DNA from: Streptomyces sp. T12
GTDB lineage: Bacteria > Actinomycetota > Actinomycetes > Streptomycetales > Streptomycetaceae
Reading direction: 5' to 3'
Length of the DNA: 64,000 bases
Assembly: GCF_028736035.1 (NCBI RefSeq)
Contig: NZ_CP117866.1
Coordinates: 1,674,001 to 1,738,000, forward strand
The notes below the pieces were generated by a model. It saw nothing but the letters and a program-made list of their open reading frames with translations, had not been told where the DNA came from and made no database searches. Positions within the stretch are counted from its first letter, which is position 1, and every line of letters starts with the position of its first letter. Position numbers and translations under genes: made by a program. Shown here piece by piece: positions 19,336 through 28,883 of this stretch.

Positions 19336-19424
19336 GTTTCGACGAATTCAAGCCCTACCGCCCGTCCTGCACCGTGAAGAGGGACGCGGACAGCTCGGTC
19401 ATGTCGTCGGTGCGGGCCGTTTGA
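19332..19424 (+). pseudogene. 30-codon remnant of a gene coupled to the permease
   Basis: A GTG overlaps the permease stop (GTGA), the usual layout for a translationally coupled partner, but the frame closes after 30 codons and collides with the 3' end of the convergent SMC gene (ends 19399). The first dozen residues (MSFDEFKPYRPS) look protein-like; the rest reads through antisense of the other operon. A truncated partner gene is an inference; a chance overlap is possible. Confidence 0.3.
19355..19402 (-). pseudogene. 15-codon ATGA-overlapping frame after the SMC ATPase gene
   Basis: An ATG overlaps the stop of the SMC-like ATPase gene (ATGA, 19399-19402), exactly where a jetD/mksG nuclease gene would start in a four-gene system, but the frame ends after 15 codons (MTELSASLFTVQDGR). 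There is no ribosome site beyond the overlap itself. It may be the stub of a deleted fourth gene or a coincidence. Confidence 0.25.
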
Positions 19425-22400
19425 ACATCCGTGTCGCCGTGATCTCGCTGTGCACCGCTTCCTCCGCCTGGGGCTGCTGCGGCAGTCCCGGGCGGAGGTG
19501 TTCCTCGACCCTGATGTACTTCAGGCCGGCCCTGAGGTCGGCGTCGTTGCGCAGCCGGATGACCAGCGGGAACTCTGCCAGCGCTGTCGTGTCGAACAGG
19601 CCCGTGGTGTAGAGGAGCTGGACGCCGAGCGCATCCGATACGGCTCGCTGGAGCTCCAGCAGATACGTCGCGTTGGCGCGCCCGATCGGGTTGTCCAGGA
19701 ACAGTGTCCCGGCGTGCCGGTGCTTGTCCCGCCCCCGGTCGTTCGACCGCAGCGCCGCCATCGTGCAGTACAGCGCGATGGCCGCCGTCAGCAGCTGACC
19801 ACCGGAGAACACATCGCCCATCTGGCCGACGGGCACCCGCTCCGCACGCAGTACGGCATCCGGCTTGAGGATCTCGACTGCGACCCCCTTGGGCTGGAGC
19901 GCCGCAGCGACGCCGCGCAGCAGCAGGGACATGCCGTCCCGCCTCAGGTCCGAGTTCTTCTTCACCGCCGCCCGCGTCGCCTCGTCGATCACCTCGCCCA
20001 GTCGTTCGGTGAGGGTGGCCTGGTCGGGTTCCTCGAAGCGGATGCGCAGGAACTCCTGCCCGGACCACTCGCCGAGCCCCTCCGGCAGCCGGGAGAGCCG
20101 CTGGGCGGACCTCAGCGTGGCCAGTGCCGACTCGACCAGGCCCCGGAGCCGGTCCACGATCGAGTCCCGGTTCCGCTCCAGCTGCGCCAACTCGTCGGTG
20201 AGTACGCGGAGTCGGGGTGCGAAGGCGTCCGCCCACTTCTGCGCGTGCTCGGGCAGCGCCGAGGCGGGCAGCTCGCGGATCTGCTGGCGAGCAGGGGTGC
20301 GGACCTGCTCGTAGCGCGTGGAGTTGGCGTGCCGGACGAGCACGTCGCTCGCCTCGCGCACGGCGGCCTCGGCGGCGGAGAGGTCGGCGGCGCAGCCGCG
20401 CAGCGAACGGCGGGCCTCTGCGGCGGACTGCCGAGCCTCCTCAAGATTGCCGGGGTACGGCTCGGGCTCCTCCTGCTCCTCCTCCGAGGTGTGCTCGCGC
20501 AGCAGGTCGCGCAGCATCGCGGCGATCTCGTCGAAGCCGCCCGCCGCGTCCTCGGCGGCGCGGTGCGCTTCGAGGAGTTCCGCGTGCGCCTCGCGGGCCT
20601 GCGCCAACGCCTCGGTGCGGGAGGCGAGTTCGGCGGACGCCGTGCGCAGCAGCGTCTGTGCGTGCTCGGCGTCGCGCGGCTGGAGTTCCTCGGACAGCTC
20701 GGTGTGCGCCTCGCCGTCCTCGGGCGCGTGCCGCTCGGCCTCGCCGCGCAGCCGGCCGAGTTGCTCGCTCGCGCTGGACATCCGGGTCTCCAGGAGCTGG
20801 ACCAGCTCCTCCGCGCGCGCGGCGGCCGCTTGCCGGGAGGGCCCGTCGGAGCCGTCAGGTGACTGAAGGAGCTGTTCGGCCCGGGTACGGACCTTGTTGC
20901 TCAGCCGGTCCAGCTCCGCGCGCGCCGCGCTCTCGTCGCTCTCCGCGCGGGCCTGCTCGGCCCGCAGATCGGCGCCGACCCCGACCTTCTCGTACACCTG
21001 GGAAGCTGCCCGGTACGCCTCACGGAGCGCGGGCAGGGACGCCCTCGGGGCGTCCGCGTCGGTGTCCGGTACGTCGTCGGGGGCGCCCGCGATCTCCGAG
21101 CGCTCGGCGCGCAGGGCACGCGCGGTGCGGCGCGCGTCGTCGGCGGCGCGCTGAGCGGCACGGCGGTCCTCGTCGGCGGCGCGAGCGCGCTCCAGGCAGG
21201 TCTGGGCGCGGGCCTCGGACTCGGTGGCCTCGTCGGCGAGTTCGCGCAGCTTGACCTGCCAGCCGGCCCGCTCGCGCAGCCGGAAGGCCAGCCCGGCCAG
21301 GGCGTCGGCGGCGCGCCGCGCCTTCTGTGCGGCCTCCTGCCGCTCGTCGCGGACCTGGGCGGCCTCGGCGGCGGCTTCGTCGGCCTCGGCCCGTACGGTC
21401 CGTGCCTCGGCCAGCTCGGCCTCGGACTCCTCGGCGAACGCGCGCGCGTCCCGGGCCGCCTGCGCCAACTCGACCAGCCGCCCGGCCGGACAGCCGGTCC
21501 GCCACGAGGCGAGCCGCGCCGCAAGCTCCCGGTCCTTGCCGAGCCGCGCGGCGAGGGTGCGGATCTCCTCGTCCCGCTCGGTCGCCCGGGCGCGCAGCGC
21601 CTGCCGCTCCTCGTCGGCGGCGTGCTCGTCGTGCATGGCGGGGTTCGGCGGTACGAGGAATACGTCGCCGCTCTGCGCATCGGCGGCCGGGGTCGGGGCG
21701 AGCAGGGCGGCCGCCGTGCCCACGGCTACGGCCGACCGTGGCAGCAGGGCCGCGTCGCCGAGCGCCTCGCGGGCACGCGCGTGCGTGTCGGGGTCGGTGA
21801 TGATCACGCCGTCGACGAGCTCCGGCCGGGCGGCCAGCACGCGCGCGTGGTCGGTGGGGTCGACGGCCTGGGCGAGGTAGCGCCAGCCCGGCAGGGCCGG
21901 GATGCCCTGCTCGCCGAGGAACTCCACGGTGGCCAGCACGTCCGGACCGGGCGGCAGCAGCCCGCCGTCACCGAGCGCGCCCAGGATCCGGGAGTCGTCG
22001 GCGGCGGCCGTACGCAGTTCGAAGAGCTGGCGCTCGGCTGCGGAGACGGCGTCGTCGAGAAGCTCACGCAGTTCGTCGGCGAACCGGTCCAGCTCCTCCG
22101 GGGTGAGGGCACCGTCGGCGGGGACGTTCGAAGCGACGTCCTCCTGGCCGGCGCGCGCGGTCGTGGGCGCCTTCTCGTCGTCACCCGTGCGGGGGCCGGG
22201 CACGGACCCGCGCTTCACGCCGGACCCGCCGGTCAGGCTCAGCAGCTCGGCCAGCCGCTCCTCCCCCGCCAGCGCCTCGGCCAGGCGATGTTCCGCCTCG
22301 TACGACCGTTCCGCCGCCGTGGCCGCATCCGCCGCGCGAGCCGCCGTCAGTTCCGCGCGGGATTCGGCCGATGCCGCCTCGCGCGCGTGCTCGGAGGCTC

Positions 22401-24072
22401 GCCGGGAGGCCTCGCGGGCGGTGTCCCAGGCGGCGACGGCCGTCTTCTCGGCGTCGCTCGCGGCGAGGGCCGCGCGCGCCGGGTCGGCGTCGGGCGCGCT
22501 GTCGTCGAGCCAGCCCGCGCGTACGGCCTCGGCGGTCTCCTGCTCGACCTCCGACAGCCGCTGCCGCAGATGCCCGACCTCACTGCGGGCCCGCTGTGCC
22601 TCGGTGGCGGCGGCGGTGGAGTCCCGGTACGCGGACTCGCTGACCTCCTGGAGCGCTGCGGACCGCTCCTCCCCCTCGTTGGCGAGGGTCTCTGCGCTCT
22701 CCGCGGCCGCGTGCAGGGCCCGTACGAGATCGACGGCGGCCTTGGCGCGGGCGGCCAGCGCGGGGGCCGCGTCGCGCTCCGCCTCCTGGATGGCGGCGGC
22801 CACGCGTGCGACGCGGTCGGCGGCGGCGCGGTGCCGCAGGGCGGTCTCGGCGGCCTGCCAGGCGGAGTGCAGCGTGCGCGCTTCGGCGAGCTCGCGCTTC
22901 TGGGCGGCCGCCGACTTCTCGGCCGCGGCGAGCGCCAGCGAGGCGTGGCGGTAGGCGAGTTCGGCGGCGATCAGCGCGCTGCGCTCCCGCGCCGCCTCGG
23001 AGTGGGTCACGGCGTACGCGGCGGCGGTGACCCGCTGGGCGAGGTCGGCCGCCCGGACGCGCTCCTGGACTCCCCGCGCGGAGAGCCGCCGGGCCAGGGT
23101 CCGGGTCCGCCGCTCGGCACCGGCGTGGATGTCCCGCGCGCGTGAGCGTGCCTCGGCGGCTTCCACGATCCGCCCGAGCAGGTCGACGGACCCGGCGGTG
23201 AAGTCCCGTTCGGCGATCAGCTCGGCGCGTCGGCCCAGCTTGTTGCCGAAGCCGCTGACCAGGTCGGCGAGGCCGTCGGTGTCCCGCGTGTCCGTCACGG
23301 CCCGCAGCAGCAGGTCGGTGAAGTCGGAGTCCTTCTTGACCGCGAAGAGGCCGGCCGCCTCGCCCTCGTCGGCGTTCATCTCGCGCTGGTAGCGGAAGAG
23401 TTCGGGGTCGAGGCCGAGGTCGCCGAGGTGCTCGATCCACCGGTCGTGGATCTCCTCCCAGTGCACCTCCAGATGCGGATACGCCTTGCCCGCCTCCGTG
23501 ATGGCGTCCCGGAAGCCCTTCATGGTGCGGCGGCGCCCCTGCGCGCCCGACTGGCCCTCGACGGGCCGCCGTACGGCGGTGGACTCGGCGACGGGCAGAT
23601 TGTCCAGGCTCAGCCCGGGCCCCGGGCGGAAGGAGTACCAGGCCTCGGCGAACTTCCGCGGGTCGTTGGAGACCTGGCGCCCGCGCCACTCGCTGACCTT
23701 GCCGACCACGACGCACTCACCGGTGAGCGTGTGCTGCCACTCCAGCGCGACATGCCCGCAGTCGTCGGCGAGCAGGAACTTCCGCAGCACACCGGAGCTG
23801 GCGCCACCGAGGGTGTTGCGGTGGCCCGGCAGCATCACAGAGAAGATCAGCTTGAGCAGGACCGACTTGCCGCCGCCGTTCTCCAGGAAGAGCACCCCGG
23901 CGGGTGCGGGCCGGCGCGGCGGGCCGACGGGCTCCTCCTCGAAGAACTCCGCCTGCGTCGGTGCGGGGTCGGGCACGGGCTCGCCGACACCGCGCAGGTC
24001 CAGCACGGTGTCGGCGTAACGCGCACCGGCCGGTCCGATGGAGTAGAGGCGGACCCGGGACAGCTCGTACAT
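19399..24072 (-). CDS. SMC-like ATPase of MukB/JetC type
   Basis: A 1557-residue ATPase with split head motifs. The Walker A-like LENGGGKSVLLKL is near residue 63, and the FSGGQ signature and TLFLDNPIG Walker B lie in the last 170 residues. Between them is a very long Ala/Glu/Arg-rich coiled coil broken by a hinge-like region around 620-860 (containing WRYLAQAVD and LVPPNPAM). This is the layout of MukB, MksB and JetC. The residue after the Walker B aspartate is Asn rather than the usual catalytic Glu. It is the last gene of a three-gene operon, 57 bp after the MukE/JetB-like gene. Expected role: loop-extruding DNA motor acting on chromosome or plasmid DNA. Confidence 0.82.
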   Translation of the reverse strand: MYELSRVRLYSIGPAGARYADTVLDLRGVGEPVPDPAPTQAEFFEEEPVGPPRRPAPAGVLFLENGGGKSVLLKLIFSVMLPGHRNTLGGASSGVLRKFLLADDCGHVALEWQHTLTGECVVVGKVSEWRGRQVSNDPRKFAEAWYSFRPGPGLSLDNLPVAESTAVRRPVEGQSGAQGRRRTMKGFRDAITEAGKAYPHLEVHWEEIHDRWIEHLGDLGLDPELFRYQREMNADEGEAAGLFAVKKDSDFTDLLLRAVTDTRDTDGLADLVSGFGNKLGRRAELIAERDFTAGSVDLLGRIVEAAEARSRARDIHAGAERRTRTLARRLSARGVQERVRAADLAQRVTAAAYAVTHSEAARERSALIAAELAYRHASLALAAAEKSAAAQKRELAEARTLHSAWQAAETALRHRAAADRVARVAAAIQEAERDAAPALAARAKAAVDLVRALHAAAESAETLANEGEERSAALQEVSESAYRDSTAAATEAQRARSEVGHLRQRLSEVEQETAEAVRAGWLDDSAPDADPARAALAASDAEKTAVAAWDTAREASRRASEHAREAASAESRAELTAARAADAATAAERSYEAEHRLAEALAGEERLAELLSLTGGSGVKRGSVPGPRTGDDEKAPTTARAGQEDVASNVPADGALTPEELDRFADELRELLDDAVSAAERQLFELRTAAADDSRILGALGDGGLLPPGPDVLATVEFLGEQGIPALPGWRYLAQAVDPTDHARVLAARPELVDGVIITDPDTHARAREALGDAALLPRSAVAVGTAAALLAPTPAADAQSGDVFLVPPNPAMHDEHAADEERQALRARATERDEEIRTLAARLGKDRELAARLASWRTGCPAGRLVELAQAARDARAFAEESEAELAEARTVRAEADEAAAEAAQVRDERQEAAQKARRAADALAGLAFRLRERAGWQVKLRELADEATESEARAQTCLERARAADEDRRAAQRAADDARRTARALRAERSEIAGAPDDVPDTDADAPRASLPALREAYRAASQVYEKVGVGADLRAEQARAESDESAARAELDRLSNKVRTRAEQLLQSPDGSDGPSRQAAAARAEELVQLLETRMSSASEQLGRLRGEAERHAPEDGEAHTELSEELQPRDAEHAQTLLRTASAELASRTEALAQAREAHAELLEAHRAAEDAAGGFDEIAAMLRDLLREHTSEEEQEEPEPYPGNLEEARQSAAEARRSLRGCAADLSAAEAAVREASDVLVRHANSTRYEQVRTPARQQIRELPASALPEHAQKWADAFAPRLRVLTDELAQLERNRDSIVDRLRGLVESALATLRSAQRLSRLPEGLGEWSGQEFLRIRFEEPDQATLTERLGEVIDEATRAAVKKNSDLRRDGMSLLLRGVAAALQPKGVAVEILKPDAVLRAERVPVGQMGDVFSGGQLLTAAIALYCTMAALRSNDRGRDKHRHAGTLFLDNPIGRANATYLLELQRAVSDALGVQLLYTTGLFDTTALAEFPLVIRLRNDADLRAGLKYIRVEEHLRPGLPQQPQAEEAVHSEITATRMFKRPAPTT

Positions 24073-24129
24073 GGCGGACTCTCGTAAGTCTTCGTCTGAG
24101 TCTTTGTCAGATCAGGGATGTTCGGGGCT

Positions 24130-25011
24130 TCAGGCGGAGTGGAACGGCAGCCCGGCGTCGGCCACCAGCTCCAGGTCGTCCGTGTCCTCGGCAGGCAGCA
24201 GGCTCGGCGTGCCGTCGGTGACCGGGACCACGCCCAGCTCCAGCAGCTCGGCCATGGCGGCGGTGCCCGCCATGTCACGCACCTGGAGCTGGTAGCGAGC
24301 CGTGGTGCGGTAGGTGCCGCCGTTGTCGTCGCCGGTGCGCTGCAGGAACCCGGAGTCGGTGAGGAAGGCAGCCGCCTTGCCGACGATGCCGGTGGTCGAA
24401 CCGGCGAGTCTGCGCGCGTCCTTGGTGGCACCGGTCGCGCTGCGTCTCACCCAGATCCGCCAGGCCGCCTCCAGCCCGGGCGCGTCCGTCGCCGGATCGG
24501 TGTTCTCGCCCTGCTCCTCGGCACGCTCCTCCAGGCGTCGGCAGGCCTGGCGTACGAAGGCGTCGACGCCGTTGACCGTCACGCGCCCGATGTAGCCGTC
24601 GTCGGCCAGGTCCTCGGGCCGGGGGAACGCCATGGCGGCGACGGCGAGATGGGCCAGCCCGTGCAGAAAGCGGTCGCTGCCGTCGGCGGACGTTCGACGC
24701 GAGTAGTCGCCCATACGGACGGCGAACACGGAGTCCTCGGCGGCCGTCACGGCCATCCCCGCGCGCGGGGACACCTCCAGCACGACCAGCCCCAGCCCTG
24801 CGGCCACGGCGTCGGCGAGCCGCGCGAACGGGGGGTCCTCCCGGTAGCGCCGCAGCAGCTCCGTGTACTCCTGATCCCGCGCGGGCTGCAACTTCGGCTG
24901 CAGCCCGAAGGCGACCAGCCGAGCCGCGTCGGCGGCGTCGGCGGGCGTGACGGCGGCGGACACCGACGGGGCGGCGGCCTCCGGCTCACTCCGATCGACG
25001 TGCTCGGTCAC
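24130..25011 (-). CDS. MukE/JetB-like winged-helix subunit
   Basis: A 293-residue protein recognised mainly by position and fold type. Its C-terminal half has winged-helix features (GIVGKAAAFLTDSGFLQ, then a TYRTTARYQLQVRDM strand), as in MukE/JetB (DUF4194-type) proteins, and it sits between the kleisin-like and ATPase genes. Its expected role is to bind the kleisin and DNA in the SMC-like complex. The GTG at 25011 is chosen because AAGGAG lies 8 bp upstream; the open frame extends to 25104 but overlaps the previous gene. The gap from the upstream stop is 52 bp. Confidence 0.68.
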   Translation of the reverse strand: MTEHVDRSEPEAAAPSVSAAVTPADAADAARLVAFGLQPKLQPARDQEYTELLRRYREDPPFARLADAVAAGLGLVVLEVSPRAGMAVTAAEDSVFAVRMGDYSRRTSADGSDRFLHGLAHLAVAAMAFPRPEDLADDGYIGRVTVNGVDAFVRQACRRLEERAEEQGENTDPATDAPGLEAAWRIWVRRSATGATKDARRLAGSTTGIVGKAAAFLTDSGFLQRTGDDNGGTYRTTARYQLQVRDMAGTAAMAELLELGVVPVTDGTPSLLPAEDTDDLELVADAGLPFHSA

Positions 25012-25063
25012 GGTTTCGGCTCCTTGCTGGGGTGTTGCTCGTACGTACGGTTCTCGGCGCGGC

Positions 25064-26590
25064 TCATGCTGCTTCCGTTCTGTCGGCGGCCATCCCCGCC
25101 GCATCCAGCAGAGCCGTCCCCACGATCAGGTCGGCCCCTCCGAACTCGGGATCGTCCAGCTCAGTCCCGTCGTCCACGGCGAACAGCAGCTTCTCCTCGC
25201 CCTGCCGATAAGCCGTGCCCACCGGCGGGCTGGCCGCATGAACTGCCAACAAGGCCACCAGGTACGGCAGATCAGGGTCCTGGCGCCGCGCCTGGGCCAA
25301 CAGCCCGGACAGCCGCCGCGGAGCATCCGCCGGCAGATCCAGCAACTCCATCGCGGCGGCGAGCTGCTCCTCGCTGAACCGGCTGTCGTCCGGCGTCGCG
25401 ATGAGGTCGGGCTCGGGCATCTCGGCGCCCAGGTGCTCCCGCTCCACGGGCGGCGTCAGCAATATGTCGACGAGATCGGCGACCCGCACGGACACCGGCG
25501 TACGCATCCCCGTCCCGCGCGCGAAGAAGGCGTCCGTGACCCGGACGGACTGCTCCAGCGGCAACGGCAGGACAGGGGCCAGGAGGTGCCCGTACAGGTC
25601 TGTACCCGACGTCGTCATGGGCGTCGCGAAGGCCTGCCGGTCCTGCTCGGCGCGGAACAGCGGCCCCGCCTCCAGCAGCCGGGACTGCAGCTGTGTGTGC
25701 CGTCGGATGCAGTCCTTGACGATGTCGACGAGCTCGGCGGCGCGGCGCTTGTGCTCCGGGTCCTCGGTCTCGTCGCGCGCTTTGCGGATGTTGGTGAGGA
25801 TCGCGTTCTCATGGCGGTACCGGTCGGCGACGTGGTCGAGCGCCTCGGCGATCATGTCCGGTACGGCGTTCAGCCAGTCGACCGCGCGGACGTTGCGACG
25901 GGTCGCGTCCAGGGCCCTGCGGAGCGTTTCCGAGTACTGCACGGTCCGGTAGCGGGCCTGCTCGGCGGCCAGCTGCGCGTCGGCGAGCCGACCGCGGTTG
26001 ATCAGCACCTCCAGCTTGACCTCCGCGGCGATCTGCGCGCTGGTGACGTCCGTGTCGAGGGCGCCGACCAGGACGTTGACCGCCTCGTCGGTCGTACGGA
26101 GGTACACGGTGCCGCCCGGCCCGGGCACCTCCTCGATCAGCTTGAAGTCGTAGTCACGGCGGACATAGCTGCCGTCCGGCGCGAACGTGCCGTACACGGC
26201 CCGGAAGCCGCGGTCCACGCTGCCGACGTTGATCAGGTTCTCCAGGACCCAGCGGGCCACCCGCTCGTGCTCGGCGACGGGGCGCTGCGGGGCCTGGGCG
26301 GCGATGCGCGGGATGAGGCGGGCGACGATCTGGTCGTGGTCGGCGCCCGTGTCGAAGTCCATGTTCAGCGTGACCAGGTCGATGGCGGCGAGCGCCACCT
26401 CCGCCATGCCGTACACCGAGTACTCGCCCGCCAGGTTGGCCTTGCGCACGTCGAGGTCGTGCAGCGGCGCGGTGCAGGCGAGCGCGCGCAGCCGCCGCGC
26501 CAGCCCCTCGTCGGCGGCCGGGCCCGGAGCCGGGCGCGGCCCCGCGCTGAGCTGGGGCGGAACACGGTCCGTCGATGCAGGCGAAGTCAC
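25064..26590 (-). CDS. MukF/JetA-like kleisin subunit
   Basis: A 508-residue, largely helical protein at the head of the SMC-like operon. Size and gene order (A-B-C) match JetA/MukF (DUF3375-type) kleisins. It has an N-terminal helical region with AEVALAAIDLVTLNMDFDTG, a middle segment with NVRAVDWLNAVPDMIAEALDHV typical of the helical bundle, and a C-terminal region that would contact the ATPase head. I infer the kleisin role from context more than from motifs. The GTG at 26590 is preferred to a TTG 10 codons upstream; neither has a strong ribosome site. Confidence 0.65.
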   Translation of the reverse strand: MTSPASTDRVPPQLSAGPRPAPGPAADEGLARRLRALACTAPLHDLDVRKANLAGEYSVYGMAEVALAAIDLVTLNMDFDTGADHDQIVARLIPRIAAQAPQRPVAEHERVARWVLENLINVGSVDRGFRAVYGTFAPDGSYVRRDYDFKLIEEVPGPGGTVYLRTTDEAVNVLVGALDTDVTSAQIAAEVKLEVLINRGRLADAQLAAEQARYRTVQYSETLRRALDATRRNVRAVDWLNAVPDMIAEALDHVADRYRHENAILTNIRKARDETEDPEHKRRAAELVDIVKDCIRRHTQLQSRLLEAGPLFRAEQDRQAFATPMTTSGTDLYGHLLAPVLPLPLEQSVRVTDAFFARGTGMRTPVSVRVADLVDILLTPPVEREHLGAEMPEPDLIATPDDSRFSEEQLAAAMELLDLPADAPRRLSGLLAQARRQDPDLPYLVALLAVHAASPPVGTAYRQGEEKLLFAVDDGTELDDPEFGGADLIVGTALLDAAGMAADRTEAA

Positions 26591-26708
26591 GGTGCACAGA
26601 CTAGGTCCTCGGTCTGACAACGACCCAAACGTCGGCGCTCCGCCGGGAGAGCCGGGAACCGCAGGTCATCTTGTCGCTGCGGGTTGTCGCTGCGGGTCGC
26701 CCGTGGAT

Positions 26709-26757
26709 GCTCGCGGCCACGCGGCGGAGCCGCATACCGATACAGCCCCGCGCCCCT
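26709..26757 (-). repeat. Interspersed Streptomyces intergenic repeat, copy 1
   Basis: Read on the minus strand, this 49-bp stretch matches the element at 49024-49072 at about 43 of 49 positions, including identical 19-bp and 18-bp blocks (the second is TGCGGCTCCGCCGCGTGG). It begins at the stop codon of the GntR gene and contains GCGG-CCGC pairing that can form a hairpin, so it may act as a terminator-like element. Confidence 0.7.
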
Positions 26758-27451
26758 AGGGCGTGCTCGTCACCCGGCGTCGGTAGACCTCCACGACCCG
26801 CTCCAGTGAGTCGTCGAGATACACGGCGAGCAGCTTCTCGGCCTCGGCCCTGTCCCCCGCCTCCAGTGCTTGGAGGATCTGCCGGTTGCGCGCGAGATAC
26901 GGTTCGTGCAGCCGCTTCGGGTCGTCCACCACATGGAAGGCGAGCCGCAGCTCCGCGAAGACGCTGCGCATCAGCTCGTCCGTGCGGGCGCTCCCGGCGA
27001 GGGAGACCAGCTCGCGGTGGAAGTGGATGTTGGCGGTACCCAGAGCTTTCCAGTCACCTTCACGCGCCGCCCGCTGCCCCTCCTCGACGGCTTCGGCGAG
27101 CCGGTCCAGGCCGTGCGGCGGCTCACCAAGCCCCCGTACGACGGCGCACTCGACGAGGCGTCGGGTGCGGTAGATGTCCTCGACGTCCTCCACCGTCAGA
27201 ACCCGCACGAACACGCCCCGGTTCAGCTCGTGGACGAGCAGCCGTTCGTGGGTGAGCAGCCGGAACGCCTCGCGCAGTGTGTTGCGGGACACACCGAGCG
27301 CCCCTCCGATGCTGTCCTCCGACAGCCGGGTGCCGGGCGGGAAGTAGCCCTCGGCGATGCGGCTTCTGAGGATGTCCGAGACCCGCTCCGCCGTGCTCGT
27401 GCGGCCCAGGAGGGCGCGGTCGTCGGCCAGTCCGGCCAGCTGCTCTGCCAT
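26756..27451 (-). CDS. GntR-family (FCD) transcriptional regulator
   Basis: A 231-residue FadR-subfamily regulator. The winged HTH (LSEDSIGGALGVSRNTLREA, about 43-62) is followed by an all-helical FCD ligand domain, where FHRELVSLAG and the late-helix histidine in FHVVDD are typical metal/ligand positions. It is divergent from the MFS-DUF1445-PxpABC operon, so it most likely controls that operon, with 5-oxoproline or a related organic acid as effector (inference). B. subtilis uses KipR, an IclR-type regulator, at the equivalent locus. The 133-bp divergent region includes AACGATCCTCTACC near 27510, where an operator is expected. Confidence 0.86.
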   Translation of the reverse strand: MAEQLAGLADDRALLGRTSTAERVSDILRSRIAEGYFPPGTRLSEDSIGGALGVSRNTLREAFRLLTHERLLVHELNRGVFVRVLTVEDVEDIYRTRRLVECAVVRGLGEPPHGLDRLAEAVEEGQRAAREGDWKALGTANIHFHRELVSLAGSARTDELMRSVFAELRLAFHVVDDPKRLHEPYLARNRQILQALEAGDRAEAEKLLAVYLDDSLERVVEVYRRRVTSTP

Positions 27452-27584
27452 GCCCGGAATTCAACCGCAGACACGAGAACGAAACAACACGGGTATTGAA
27501 GGATCGTTCAACGATCCTCTACCTTACTGCTCACTGTTCAGCTCAGCTCCGCACCCTCCGTCCCCCCCCCTCTGCGAGGTGCCC

Positions 27585-28883
27585 ATGAGCACGACCCCTC
27601 CACCGCAGGCCCTGACCGACGCTCACCCCACCACTGACGAACGCGCCGCCGACGACGGCGCGTTCGCATGGCTGCGCGCCCTGGGACCGCGTGGCCGTCG
27701 CGCCTTCGCGGGCGCTTTCGGTGGCTATGCCCTGGATTCGTACGACTACTTCACCCTGCCGCTGAGCATGGTGGCGCTGGCCGCGTACTTCGGTCTGGAC
27801 AGCGGCCAGACCGGCCTGTTCACCACCGTCACGCTCGTGGTCTCCGCGATCGGCGGCGCCGTCGCGGGCGTGCTGGCCGACCGGATCGGCCGGGTCAGGG
27901 CGCTGATGATCACGGTCATCACCTACGCGGTCTTCACCGTCGCCTGCGGCTTCGCGCCCAACTACGAGACGCTGCTGGTCTTCCGCGCCCTCCAGGGCCT
28001 CGGCTTCGGCGGCGAGTGGGCGGTCGGCGCGATCCTGGTCGCCGAGTACGCGAGCGCCAAGCACCGGGGCCGCACGCTCGGCGCGATCCAGAGCTCGTGG
28101 GCCGTCGGCTGGGCACTGGCCGCGATCATGTACACCCTGGTCTTCTCGCTCGCCGGCGACGACCTGGCCTGGCGCGTGATGTTCTGGACCGGCGCCCTGC
28201 CCGCGCTGCTCGTCATCTGGATGCGACGCCGGGTGCACGATGCCCCGGAGGCGGTGGCCGTACGTGAACAGAGCACGCAGAAGGGTTCGTTCGCGGCCAT
28301 CTTCAAGCCCGGCCTGCTGCGTACGACGATCTTCGCGGGGCTGCTCTCCACCGGCGTCCAGGGCGGCTACTACACCCTCGCCACCTGGGTGCCGACCTAT
28401 CTCAAGACCGAGCGCGACCTGTCAGTCGTCGGCACCGGCGGCTATCTGACGTTCCTGATCTCGGGCGCCTTCATCGGCTACCTGACCGGCGGATACCTCA
28501 CCGACCGGCTGGGCCGCCGACGCAACATCTGGCTCTTCGCGCTGCTGTCCGCGGCCTGCATCCTCGCGTACGCGAACATCCCGGACGGCGCCAACGCCCT
28601 GCTCCTGGTGCTCGGTTTCCCGCTCGGGTTCTGCATGTCGGCGATCTTCAGCGGCTTCGGGTCCTACCTGAGCGAGCTGTACCCGACGGCGGTGCGCGGC
28701 ACGGGACAGGGCTTCACGTACAACACCGGCCGCGCGGTGGGCGCCGTCTTCCCCACCACGGTCGGCTTCCTGGCCGACAGCTGGGGCGTGGGCGGCGCGC
28801 TGGTCTTCGGCGCGATCGGCTACGGCATCGCGGCGCTGGCCCTGCTCGGGCTGCCGGAGACGCGCGGGAAGGAGCTGGTGTGA
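27585..28883 (+). CDS. MFS transporter (AAHS-type organic acid symporter)
   Basis: A 432-residue major facilitator with 12 predicted helices. [13 protein letters not shown] is the loop 2-3 MFS signature, and [18 protein letters not shown] is typical of the sialate/aromatic-acid (AAHS/SHS) branch. As first gene of a 5-oxoproline cluster it probably imports 5-oxoproline or the substrate that gives rise to it; B. subtilis ycsG, an unrelated transporter, holds the same position. The ATG at 27585 fits the family N terminus and has GCGAGG upstream. The stop overlaps the next GTG (GTGA). Confidence 0.88.
   Translation: MSTTPPPQALTDAHPTTDERAADDGAFAWLRALGPRGRRAFAGAFGGYALDSYDYFTLPLSMVALAAYFGLDSGQTGLFTTVTLVVSAIGGAVAGVLADRIGRVRALMITVITYAVFTVACGFAPNYETLLVFRALQGLGFGGEWAVGAILVAEYASAKHRGRTLGAIQSSWAVGWALAAIMYTLVFSLAGDDLAWRVMFWTGALPALLVIWMRRRVHDAPEAVAVREQSTQKGSFAAIFKPGLLRTTIFAGLLSTGVQGGYYTLATWVPTYLKTERDLSVVGTGGYLTFLISGAFIGYLTGGYLTDRLGRRRNIWLFALLSAACILAYANIPDGANALLLVLGFPLGFCMSAIFSGFGSYLSELYPTAVRGTGQGFTYNTGRAVGAVFPTTVGFLADSWGVGGALVFGAIGYGIAALALLGLPETRGKELV

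Noticed and set aside
19399..26590. Complete Wadjet defence system
   Set aside because: No JetD nuclease gene is present and no other defence genes flank it.
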